A stretch of 64,000 nucleotides of DNA from Agarophyton chilense. Lineage: Eukaryota > Rhodophyta > Florideophyceae > Gracilariales > Gracilariaceae. The notes under the pieces were generated by a model. The model saw only the letters and a program-made list of their open reading frames with translations. It was not told the DNA's origin and searched no databases. Location: contig JARGXX010000097.1 in assembly GCA_030374765.1 (NCBI GenBank), forward strand, positions 186,001 to 250,000. Direction: 5' to 3'. Below, one piece after another: positions 31,701-41,886 of the stretch. Positions within the stretch are counted from its first letter, which is position 1. Every line of letters begins with the position of its first letter. Both the position numbers and the translations under genes were made by a program.

Positions 31701-33236
31701 ATGTTTATGGACTTTGTCCACAATTTTTTTCAAGTCCTTCCACGGTTTCTTAGCCAGGTTTCCGTCGATGTGAGCCGTTGCACAGAACAGGGTCGTTTCG
31801 TGCCTAGGGGTCAGCTTTTCTGCTTGATAAGTGTACGCCGTGTGCGGAATGTAGGTGTGCATGTCTCTGTCGACGAGAGTGACGCTTCCTTGCGAATTGC
31901 CGCTGGCATCGGGTGGCAACTTCAATATGTTCTGGTTAACATGTAGTATGTCACAGTAGTTGGTTACGTTGCGTCCTCCAACCCATTGAGAGGAATCATC
32001 GATAACCAAATGCCTGATGTTCACCACTGTACCTTCGTCCGTTCTTGCTTTGAAGACCACCGATCCAAGTATTATCCTTGCCTGGCTTCGATGTTCACCG
32101 TTGCCATACTGCCAGTAGGGTCTTTCAGCAGCTGCTTCTGGTAATGGCTCCAGCTTCCTGTTCCAATCGGGGCAGACGAGAGGAGTGATGAGGTTCAATT
32201 CAGTAACCCCAATTCCGCTGTAAGGTGCTCCATCGTTTAAGAGTGGTCCAATAAAGCCGTCCGGTGTAAATTGGGCAAAGTTCTGTGCGCTTAATTCTGC
32301 CATATTGAAGGTCAAAACGTTATTCTGTGCCTTATCGCCTGTTGCAGGGGCATCTAAAGACTTCACACCCGGTTTCAGCGTCCCGTCCTTCCTGTCGTCT
32401 TGATACCAATGACCGTACTTTCCACAGGTGTTACACTGCGTCTTCCCTTTGACCTCAGCAATTTGCTCTGGGGTTCTCCGGGAAGGTCTATTACGCCTAC
32501 GGTTGCTACCGGCGGCGGAAGAACCTTGCGGCGCCGAGTGATAGTGAGCGGCGTTGGTGGAGAGCGTTTTTAAAGTTGCATCTCCTCCTGAATTTTTCAC
32601 TTTGTCGCATTTCCTAAGAACAGAGGCAATCGAATCATAAGAAACCACTTTGAGGTAATCATTTGTCGTCGACGTCGCTGTAAGACTGGCGTCTCGCGGA
32701 GCACCATTGGCCAAAACTGACACTCTCTGATTATTGTCGACATCTGCATTTGCCAGACGAGCAAAAGCCACAAGCGCATCAGAAAGCTTTGCTTCCGTTC
32801 CATGAGCGTTAAGTCTCGATACTTGCGCCTGAAATCTCGATTCAAATTTTTAAAGCTTTCGTTGTGGTTTCTCTTTGTGTTGAGGAGCGAAAGAAAGTCC
32901 TGAAATACATCTGAAACGACGGTGAGCGGATCTCGCTTGTACAAGGCCTTCGCGATGGCTTCTGCACCTTCCCCCCGATCGAATCACACTGTCCGGAATA
33001 GCCTTACACAGATCCCTAGCCCGACCATACAGCTGCGATTGAAGCATTATTCCCTGTGCTGTCTTGGGACCCTTGTTGCTGTTTGAATCTGTAAGCGTAT
33101 CCTGGAACGCCTGCCATAACGATACAGCCTCAGCATACTGCTCTTGGTTTCCACGTCCATCCGTCCATGGCACGGTTCGAATGTCCCAAGAGAAACGAGG
33201 TCGAGACGGCAGGTTGTTTGAGCTTTCTGGGCCCAT
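28740..33236 (-). pseudogene. Copia F gag-pol with Tudor-like domain
   Basis: Minus strand. Gag-like sequence lies from about 33236 to 32500. The longest ORF (32771-30261, 836 codons) has a zinc-knuckle-like CNTCGKYGHW, a protease or linker part, and GAG-pre-integrase. The integrase core follows, with VCVDHMFLDQH and VAYDSAFKNSIF. Near its C-terminus, at about 30569-30428 (residues 735-781), is DNIEVYWPIDKKIYGGTV...YAVHYFDGDQE...W, which matches the Tudor/Agenet-like fold of chromatin readers. RT remains lie at about 29980-29640 (KIDFKSAFLQTEAQRDVY), and RNase H remains reach 28740 (VDSKDLF, SIRGDVSVIRYEFETR). This is a fossil with several interruptions. Confidence 0.8.
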
Positions 33237-33240
33237 AACA

Positions 33241-33562
33241 AAATAAAGAGTAGTTGTAGATGCTTCGAATAAAGACCAATTTACTGATTCAGGTTACTAT
33301 TCGAATGCTTGCCTGCCTCGGATAAACCAAGGGTCCAAGTCCAGGCTCTTGGGCTTATATACCCGACAAGGCGGGCTAGCGGCCATGTAATCTATCACTA
33401 AAAGGCCACGCAATCGAATGCTAACGGCCACGTAATCTACTCTCTTGCTGCACATGATTATTGCAGCACCATGTCATGCAAAACCTCTCCTAGAAGGCTT
33501 GCATTATACGCAAGTGCGCCTAGGGTATGCATAGATTGACTAAGATGCATTTGCTTTCCATA
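33241..33562 (-). repeat. 5' LTR of Copia F
   Basis: 322-bp partner of 28317-28639. It is followed on the minus strand by the primer-binding site at about 33227-33240. Confidence 0.88.
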
Positions 33563-34314
33563 GATGAGCAAGCGTCATTTCTTCTGCAAGATAAGGTACC
33601 TTCACAGATGAGGACTGGAAATGCTGAATAAATTGCCCCTGTTCCGACACTTTCACTTAATATTCTCGTCTAAACGTCAGCTTAAAGCAGAAAAATGCCT
33701 CATTCACGAGTCTGAGAAGCTGAATTCAGAAGCGTAGCTAAAACAAACTCCTAACAAATCCATACAAAGCTTCTGGTAAACCCTTTTCCACTCAGAAATC
33801 GTCAAAACACAACCAGGGTGTAACAGTTGTCATCAAACCCGATGATCTTTTAAACCACCCAAGCCGCGACATTATCAAAGTTTCAAAGAATCAGTTGCGG
33901 GCCATATGTGAAACAGATTTTTCGACACTTATTCATGATGTACTTTATGACGATGACACAATAACGAATCAGAAGAAAACGCCCTCCTCTGATCTGGCAA
34001 CAATTTCTATTGAAGCACTGACCAATTTCACTGAAACGCCGGTCCCCCAACTTATCGCCATGACAAATATTATTCTTAACAGTATTTCTTCGTTACTAAA
34101 GTCGTCTGAAAATGTAAAAGAAGACCGGGTTCCCATGAATTGGACTCCTGAAGATACTCACCAGTTTCCTTCAGCCGATTTAGCTTGGAAAACGCAATGC
34201 AACGGAAGCGTTTACAATGATCTCCACAGTGAAAATCAGCAGCTGAAAGAAAGGATCACTAAGCTTCAGGGTCACTTGGATCGGGGGGGTGCCAGTGCCC
34301 AAACGAGCTTCTGA
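33563..34314 (+). CDS. Coiled-coil ORF, right-arm copy
   Basis: Mirror of the left-arm ORF. The first part is separated from the rest by the Copia F insertion (28317-33562), which landed in the MSSKAEN-type segment. The 3' part differs from the left copy in length. This copy is probably non-functional. Confidence 0.4.
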
Positions 34315-34535
34315 AGAAACGTATCAAACGATAAATGACGCCGGAAGGATACACCCTCGACATATTTCCCTCATTCCACCATAACATCAGAAGGACATAG
34401 CACAACCCATCCTTGACTGCCCCCATATATTGGGTCCCACCCTGATTAGGTAATTTCTCCGCCGAAGTCAAAGTAGAGCGATATATCGAAAACCTCGATG
34501 TTGGGAAAAGCCAAAGAAAGCCACAACAGGCAGAA

Positions 34536-35522
34536 ATGCCTCTCTCGAGAGAGATGTGTCAGGCATTTCTCCGTCGCCACTCACATTACTATCGTCATAT
34601 TTCAACGAAGAATCCATCATCCAAACCTAACACGTCTATCGCTTATAATTCTTTTGCACAGTATCAAGCATGTGATTGGGAGACCAAGTCTTTATCTGAT
34701 TATATAAGGACTACGTCCGTGTCTTGTGCACTACTATCGTGGCGCTTGGAGCCCCAAACACGTCGACTTTATGTCATGGCCTACTCAAAATTGTCTGAGT
34801 TCATTTACAAGCTTTCCCCTTCCCTTCCCGGGCTCGGTCGTACACTTTTGAACTGCATTGAAAATTCATATATCAAGAACTTCTCACCAAAAAAACGACA
34901 GGAGATGACAAATGTACTCTCATACATCTACTTCGTCCTTCCAGACCTGTCTTCTCGGTTGCACCTTGTAAGGAGATCGGTTGGAGTAGATAAGCGTCGC
35001 GTACCCTACAAACGTTTTCGGCCTCGCACTAGTCATTTTTTACTCGCACTAGTGGCTCGACTGGAAGAACAGATACACCATGATGCAGCTGTAGTTTTAG
35101 CCGTGGCTTGGGGTGCACATTTACTGGCTTTGAAAACTCTCAACATGACTTCCGATGATGTTGCTCTCCCCAGCGACATCCCTCTTCGAAGTATTGGATC
35201 TTCTACCTCAGCAGGCATCGCAATTTTACAAGAAGAACCTTGTAAGAATCAGTTTACCCTGAATCAGGACTACGCTGTAGTTTCTTTTCTTTCATCTAAC
35301 ATTCTTTCTCAGCGACAAGTAAAGATCTTCAAGGTATCATACAACGCTTATCTGCAAAAATTCAAGGAAGCTGCAAAGCATTTTGGTCTACCTGGGTTAC
35401 TTACTTCGCACTCTACACGTATTGGCAGAGCGCTACACTCGTCTTTCAATTGCAGCTCTGCGAAAACTATAGCTTTGACGGACGTTGTGCATCCATCAGT
35501 TGGCTTAGATACTATCTCATAA
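34536..35522 (+). CDS. Tyrosine-recombinase-like protein, right arm
   Basis: Mirror of 18424-19410, also 328 codons and open throughout, with about ten amino-acid differences. That both copies keep a full open frame despite this divergence suggests either recent decay or some constraint. The motif layout is as in the left copy. Confidence 0.6.
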   Translation: MPLSREMCQAFLRRHSHYYRHISTKNPSSKPNTSIAYNSFAQYQACDWETKSLSDYIRTTSVSCALLSWRLEPQTRRLYVMAYSKLSEFIYKLSPSLPGLGRTLLNCIENSYIKNFSPKKRQEMTNVLSYIYFVLPDLSSRLHLVRRSVGVDKRRVPYKRFRPRTSHFLLALVARLEEQIHHDAAVVLAVAWGAHLLALKTLNMTSDDVALPSDIPLRSIGSSTSAGIAILQEEPCKNQFTLNQDYAVVSFLSSNILSQRQVKIFKVSYNAYLQKFKEAAKHFGLPGLLTSHSTRIGRALHSSFNCSSAKTIALTDVVHPSVGLDTIS

Positions 35523-35921
35523 ATGAAAGATCGCTCTTGTACAAAATCCATCTTAATCCCGCCCAAAACGCGCTTGTTTTTATCTATTTAACAAGAGGAT
35601 TCGACATTATGATGCGCTGAGATCATCACGACATCCAAAGCACAACCAGTTCTTTCAGTAATCTGCCAGAACTACGCCTTCTAAAAGTAGAAACGCTGTT
35701 GGGTTGTGGTTGCTCATTGCTAACAGGAGGTGCTTTTGTGCACGTTCTGACCAGATGAAATACAAACTCTCTTGGCCCCCGCCGCTTCAGAGTCAAACCA
35801 TGGCAATATTTCGACGCCTGAAGCGGTACTAGTTGCCCAATTTTTTCAATAAACTTGATTGCGTTCTACATCAAAGCACTGGCATATATTATAGCGACAG
35901 CAATCGATAAACAATATAAAA

Positions 35922-36125
35922 TTGAAAGCTGCTAGCTTTACAAACTTTGCCACAAAAGAATTGATGGGCACAGATTTGTCCGCCCCAGGTGGTTCTATTT
36001 TGTTCGAAGGCCTAAGCCTTAGATCTTCCAGAAGGCTATCTGGTACCTCTAGGGCCTCCCCACAAGTTGCAGGTGCTTGTACAGTCTTGCTGTCTGACGG
36101 CTTTAGGCCCACCAGGAAGTTTTAA
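35922..36125 (+). pseudogene. Subtilase (S8) catalytic fragment, right arm
   Basis: Mirror of 17824-18027, with the same DLSAPGG and SGTSRASPQVAG motifs and only one residue differing (SLGSS here is SLRSS). The remaining catalytic boxes are also absent here. Confidence 0.6.
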
Positions 36126-36847
36126 CTGCCAAAAGCTTGCCTATCAGAATCAATGGCACTATTAGTCGCCGTACTATTGGTCTTTGCATGCGGCTGCGAG
36201 GGGAGGTAGAGTGCTCTGTTCCAGGCCAAGGTTGAAGCCGCAAAATTGCAGAGATGAACACCAGTTCTACTCTGGACAGTACCACGATGTATTCCATTTA
36301 TCGAAAGATTAGAACTTCGGTATAAAGTCTTTATAACTCAGGTTTCAAAAACTACCCTCAGCATTTTGTGTTGTTCTAGAAGCAGTTTTATCTAGTGTTA
36401 CTTTAGTGATTGAAAAGGCTTTTGTCAATTGGTTTTTGAGAGGTAGAAAAGGAAGTGGTGGAGGAAATCCTTTTGAGTATGTAAGAAGATGGTCTCTCGA
36501 TCAAGTCGCTGAGGGTTAAACTAAACGTCCCCACATTTAGGAATTAAAGTTGGAATGACACAAACTTCAGCAGTATATCAAGCAGTTTATATAGGTATGT
36601 ACCTGTGTTGCGATCGCGAAATTGGTTTGTCAAATGTAGGTCGTACGCTTAGCTTATTTCAGAAGTCAAACCGGTATGTCCGAACCTCTGGAAATACTCA
36701 ACGAATGTGTCTCGAACGGAATAGTATCGCGGTTGCTGCTCTGCAATTTATTGAAGCGATTCCAAGTTCCACCATGCATATTCTTATAAAGTCAAGTACT
36801 CTGATGAGGATTCCATTGCATAGTCTTCACGTTTTACGGCGAGCGAA

Positions 36848-38215
36848 CTACTCTGACAATGCATCACTGCTAAATTTTTGCACGAGAAGTTGTTCATTCG
36901 AAACACTCGAAGCAGGAAATAGGCACTTCGTCCCAACGATGTAGTCAATGAAGGGATCTAATAAAACAAATTCCATCGGAGCTTTCCTTGGTATCATGAC
37001 TCGATTGCCAAGTTTTCGACCTTCCAGTTTTAGCAGCCCTCTTACGTGGTGCAGTCCATCACACCCTACACCAATAGGGCGACCATCTGTAAATGGGGGG
37101 AACGGTACCGACATGTACGCTACTGTGGCTGAGATTCCCATTGTTCCTCCAAAGTCAACAGACAGTTGCCCGAGAAATGGGAGACTTAATTCTGCTTGTA
37201 CTGCTGGCCTAATTCCAATAAAGCCGGTGGCATTAGCTTGTGTGGCATCTGTGGTATGAAAGTTCAGTCCCGCTCCGTTCGGATCGGTAGAAAGCGGTAG
37301 GCGTTCGAACTTGAACGCTTGAAGACCAATTGTTACTCTTTGGGCGGCCGAAACAGATGAAAATATTCCCATGTCTGCTTGCGCCATAACAGCCAGATCA
37401 GCCTCATAATCTACCTTTCCGAACAGTCCAGAAGATATTTTCCCAAGAAATGGGATTCGAAAAGCGAAACTGCCGGGAAGTGGGAAGCTTAAGATATTTC
37501 CTGAACGAGTGGTATTAAAAGCAGCCAAAACCTGAAGATTGACAGATGCCGAAGCTGAAATTTGTTGGTCCCATGAAACTCTAAGCTTAGTGCGACTGAA
37601 TGCGAAATTGTTTGTGCCACTTGATACTGTAACTCCCCACATAAGATTCACATTTTCGACGATTGGTATTGTTCCGTTGCGCTGAATTTCGAGTTCAACT
37701 TTTTTTTCAAGTGATTCAAGATCATCTGGAAGCATAGGACCCATAATACTCACTTCAACATCTGGCACTACGTTTTCTCCAGATACGAAGACAGTGGTTA
37801 ATAGCACTGACCCGGCCTGAAATGAAAAGTTCGTAATGTTGCGAAATATTATCTCATCGCGAGCGATCAATTGGCTTTCGCTCTTGTCCATCGTAAATCG
37901 GCATCCCGGGTTCAGGTTTCCATCGTCTGGAAATGTAAGAACATGACCAACAGCGAAGTCTTTCTGATCAATAGCTCCAGAAAATTGGAGAGTTGTGGGG
38001 GTGCAGGATTTCAAAGTTGTTCCGTTGGCTTGCAACTCCATAAACGAAACTGTTGGGACCAGGAATGTTGGAACAGATATCTGTTATATAGCGAGGCCAT
38101 CTTCTGTTAGTATCGTCTCACGAAAGAACTCCCTTCCAGGATTATGGACCAGAGCCATTGCAGAATACATCAAAACGGATGACACGGCAATAATAATGGA
38201 AGTCTTGAACTCCAT
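36848..38215 (-). pseudogene. Right-arm copy of the 455-aa secreted protein, broken
   Basis: This is the mirror of 15732-17099, same length (455 codons plus stop), starting at 38215. A CAA-to-TAA change makes codon 44 a stop. The remaining frame is open from residue 45, and a Met at 38041 could only start a product without a signal peptide. A handful of missense differences from the left copy were seen (for example in the signal peptide and near the C-terminus). I read this as a recent pseudogene of a host gene whose left partner is intact. Confidence 0.75.
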
Positions 38216-38589
38216 GATTGTTTGAAGTGTACTGATGGTCGAGTGTTCGAAATTGAATAACAACTCACCGAGCTGATTTTTTTTGTCTTTTGCTCTTGTT
38301 TTCTTCTCTCTGAAGTGTTGATGTTTGAGCTTTTATAGTGAATCCATAGTAGGATTATGAGTCGGAGACGACATTCAAACAAATTATGCTTTTCTTCGTT
38401 CGATTGGGGACAGAAACGAGTATGGTATTTTTGGGCAGTTGCCCTCGTTGGTCTTAACATGCATTTATTTCTATGATTGCGCTATGGTGAGCTGGTGAGG
38501 AAGTTCTCCTGCTCAGAATTGTTGCTCCCACGAAGACCTCTCGAATCACTCCTACGTTCTAAAGCACATCAAAACAGAGCTCCAAAACA

Positions 38590-39185
38590 ATTTCGGATAT
38601 CTTTATGCCACGTGTAACAATTGAGAAAACCTAATGAAGCGTTGCGCTACTATCCGCTCAGCAAAAAGGTGTGAATGCCGGAAGAGACGACCAGCAAGAG
38701 CGCCAGAGCTCCCCAGGAATTCGTCAGGAGTACGAAGATTGGAAGCGACTGCGCATTAGTGGAAGTACGAAAAGCTTCCACAAGAAAAATTTGAAAGTGC
38801 AGTGTTATGCTTGCTCTGATCCTGACATCAGCGGGGTCGAAATGACACTGAAAGCATGATCGGTGATTTTGATTTGTATTGTCTCTCATATACGGTAGTG
38901 ATTGCCACATCAGGCGCCCAGGGTTTTGCTTCTATCAATAATAGAAAAAGAAGAAACGCTTTTCTGTAAAAACACTGCACCAACGGTAGACCACGGCCTT
39001 TTGGTAACCCTGGTACAGAACCTGCTTTCATTAACGAAAGGCAGTATGGAAGAGTAAACTATTGCATGGCTGTCTATGACCTAGACACAGGACATGTATT
39101 TGTGTTGTGGAGGACTAAGATGCCAAAACATGTATCCTGTCAACGTAGAACTAGAACTGGCCATCTTTAAATGTTGTGTATGATG
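38590..39185 (+). pseudogene. Unknown ORF region, right-arm mirror
   Basis: Mirror of 10147-10740. Here the plus strand reads a Lys/Ser-rich part (38671-38859, ending GVEMTLKA), followed in another frame by the equivalent of the 111-residue ORF. A one-base difference near 38968 interrupts the latter relative to the left arm. The function is unknown. Confidence 0.3.
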
Positions 39186-39399
39186 TGGTGAGCTTTTCTC
39201 GCTACTTTATTTTCCACCGAGAGAATGAGAGACATCCCAGGCCAACTGTGGGTTGAAACTCAGGATCTGTGACGGATCTTGTAGCATACAGACCTTTAGT
39301 TAAATTTACGTTCTAGTTCTTGGATTAAAGCCCTTCAAGGAACGAGGAATGTGGTTTCTCTGACTATGCGTCATAGTGACGACAATGTGGCAACACAGA

Positions 39400-39800
39400 C
39401 ATTTATGTCCCGTGACACAGCTTGAACTTTCGAGAAAGAATTCGAACGAACCGACACACAACGTAAATGCTAGTGTGGGCACGTCGCATCGATCGAACTG
39501 CTGCTTTTGTGGTGGTGATGGCCTGGTGCTCTGGAGCACTGACAGTGACGTGATCAAGGCGTGCTCGCAATGCAATCCGTGGTCGACACATGGAGCAGCC
39601 TTGTGTGGCTTGTATTGTCTTCGTCAATGTGTGCGTCTGGATTTCTGTTCCACATTCAAGTTCGTTGCAGTTAGCTGCAAAGTTGCGTTGAGCTGCGGAA
39701 CGAGTCGCGCTCAGCCGCAAAGTGAGCCGCGTTAAGTCCCTTGTGTATTGCGATTATGGCATCTGCTCTTCCTGGCGATTCTACCGTATAACTGGAAGTT
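39400..39800 (-). repeat. Dispersed module R, copy 1 mirror (right arm)
   Basis: Reverse-complement partner of 9535-9945, with about five amino-acid-changing differences over 105 codons of its longest ORF. On the outward side the arms stop matching at about 39845, where right-arm-only DNA begins. Confidence 0.6.
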
Positions 39801-39845
39801 CATTCATGAACAACTATAATAGTACGCACGACGTTTCACGGCGCT

Positions 39846-40617
39846 GCATTTTGTACCACGTACAAGCTGTGAACTGCTAAGAGCTTGGGCGGAGTCACAG
39901 CCTCCAGCCTGAGTCGCACCATAGCCGTGTAAGGCCACAACTACTAACTTCTTCGTCTGAGCAAAGTGAAATATTGGCCAGTTTGGAGCTCTAATCCTCT
40001 GACCAGGTTCCGTAGCCCTTCAGCCCGAGATAGAAATCTTCACGGTCTTGTACTTCTAGCGTGAGCGAAGTAGCGAATCATGTAATTTAAAAGGTTCCAG
40101 AAAAGATCAAGCAAAAATGGCTCTCTTCTTTATAACTTTCTGTATTAATCCATGTAACATTCGTGCGATAACTCCGCCATTTTCAGATGTTTGTTGAACA
40201 AATGTCTGTTTCAAACTACTGAGCAAATGTGTGTGTGTGTGTGAATAGCGTGCCGTGGCACTAGGCTGGGCGGCGGAACGAGAGTGCCACGTCGCAGGAT
40301 TGGAAAACGGAGACACGTGTACGCACGCTGGCCAATGGCGTGCCGTTGCACTCGCTCGGGCGGCGGAACGAGGAGTGCCACGGCACGGGATTGGAGGATG
40401 GGGACACGTGTGTGGCAGTTGACCAATGGCATGCCGTAGCACTCGCGCGGGCCGAGCAAGATTGGTGCGGGGCGACACGTGTGTGCAGTGCTACGAGCCA
40501 CACGTGTGCGTTCACAGGCAATGCCAAATCATAAACACGAATATAACGCTACAAATGCATGTTCTGGCGGACGTAACCGTGCAAAGCACGGATCGGAGCC
40601 ACTCGTCACGGTGCTAA
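39846..40617 (+). repeat. Right-arm-only block with ~90-bp minisatellite
   Basis: About 770 bp is absent from the left arm, where 9495-9500 joins directly. It contains TG repeats (40229-40242) and three tandem units starting at 40246, 40336 and 40427 (period about 90, the last unit shorter and diverged). Each unit carries GCGTGCCG-, GGCGGAACGAG- and GACACGTGT-type motifs. It could be an insertion or a left-arm deletion; no clear target duplication was seen. Confidence 0.6.
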
Positions 40618-40904
40618 TTCCTACTGCATTTGTATACTATAAGCATTATAAACTTTCACTGTCAGTACTGTCTGTGTGCCATACTAGGTACACGTGTAGA
40701 AGTGTACACTGTCGCACACTTCTGCACACACTTTCAACACCTTTGCATTGAAGAAGTGGGCTCCACCGTTCTTCCCCAAAAACAGATAGCAAATAGCTCC
40801 TCAAAAGTTACCTAATTTTACACATTTATTCAGACCTCATTGATTAAAAAATAAAGAACTGGAGACCGCTGTTTATTTGCGCAAAAATTTCAAGGATTAC
40901 GTAC

Positions 40905-41455
40905 CGTTAACATTACAATGAGCCTAGAATAGCGATTATTGCAACATGTTGCACCAGAATGCAGCGTACTTTCTTTAGTAAGTGTATTTATTTCAAAACA
41001 AAACAGTGTACTGCAGTGTGAAATTACTACTTCTGTTCAGGTATGCACGATTATGGTAACTTGATAAAGATTTGAGAAAGATAGAGGCAATTCAATTTTG
41101 CCCAGAAAGGAAGAATAAACTTCTTGCACTTGCCCTCTTTGAAAGTGAAAGTTGTGCCACATGTGCCTACTGTACTTTTTGAATACAAAGCCACACTCTG
41201 CAAAGCTGACAGTAACTGTTGAAAAATGTTTACATCTAAAAATAGTCAACACGCCCGAACCACATGACAGCAATTGTTACAATGTCACTCCAAATGTTGA
41301 AAGAGGCAAATGTACGGGATATCGCCGCTTCTCAATAGCAATGTGGAGCAACTGCTGCGTCAGGCTTCCCTTGAACCGGCAGGGCCGGCAACCGACAAAG
41401 CGGACAACGAACCTTACACCCCCTCCAATGTATTACAGGGAGTTAGACGCCCAAT
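40905..41455. other. Right-arm-only block near the outer end
   Basis: About 0.5 kb replaces only about 85 bases at the matching left-arm place (about 8945-9030). One end (minus strand) reads GGGCGTCTAACTCCCTG then GGAGGGGGTG, a form that could be a transposon end, but no matching terminal repeat was found. No gene is recognised. Confidence 0.4.
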
Positions 41456-41886
41456 AAGCAAACAAAAGTAAAACGGTCTGAGATGTATCCGCCAATAGTT
41501 TTGTGACTCCTTCTGCACAGCTGGAGCTGTTGTCATTACCTGATGGACGTCATCTTACAGCGTCACATTTTAGAAACCATCGGCGAGAGGTCAGATTAGC
41601 TTTGGGCAACTATAATCAGGAACAGACAAAAAGTGGGATGAAGAGGAAGGGGCGCATCGCCTCAAAGACACCTCGTTGTGCGCAAGCAGGATGGGCTGGT
41701 TATGTATTTGTTTCTAACCTTGTTGGTCCAATAGCTAACAAGTAAAACCCAACTTACACGTGCTTTAAAAGCACGCATTCTACTCTACTTGTTCATCTGT
41801 TCAGAATCTTTCTACCACTGCTTCGGCTGCTAAAAATCTGTCGATGAAGATGATGGCCGCTTAGCACACAAAAATCTGACGGTTGC

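Larger units (their letters stand above)
28317..33562 (-). mobile_element. Copia F, older insertion present only in the right arm
   Basis: 5.2 kb with LTRs at 28317-28639 and 33241-33562. Their divergence is roughly 3-4% by my count (about a dozen differences). The 5-bp target duplication GATGA flanks it (28312-28316 and 33563-33567), and the left arm has one copy at the empty site near 20449. After the 5' LTR the minus strand reads GTTATGGGCCCAG, the half-initiator-tRNA primer site known from Drosophila copia. Domain order is Copia. It is broken, with several interruptions. Layout and primer site recall the GalEa/PyRE group known from red algae (inference). Confidence 0.92.
24477..41861 (-). 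repeat. Right arm of giant palindrome
   Basis: This is the inverted partner of 8563-24287. Gene pairs mirror each other about a centre at 24382: 21654-23453 with 25311-27110, and 18424-19410 with 34536-35522. Sequence found only in this arm includes a 5.2-kb Copia element (28317-33562), about 0.77 kb near 39846-40617 and about 0.5 kb near 40905-41455. Several small indels also separate the arms. Confidence 0.95.

Noticed and set aside
40229-40242. TG dinucleotide run considered as a telomere-like or promoter signal
   Set aside because: A short simple repeat of about seven units; no further evidence.
41380-41410. A CCGGTTCAA-like stretch (minus strand) recalling a tRNA T-arm
   Set aside because: No acceptor stem, D-arm or anticodon arm could be drawn around it.
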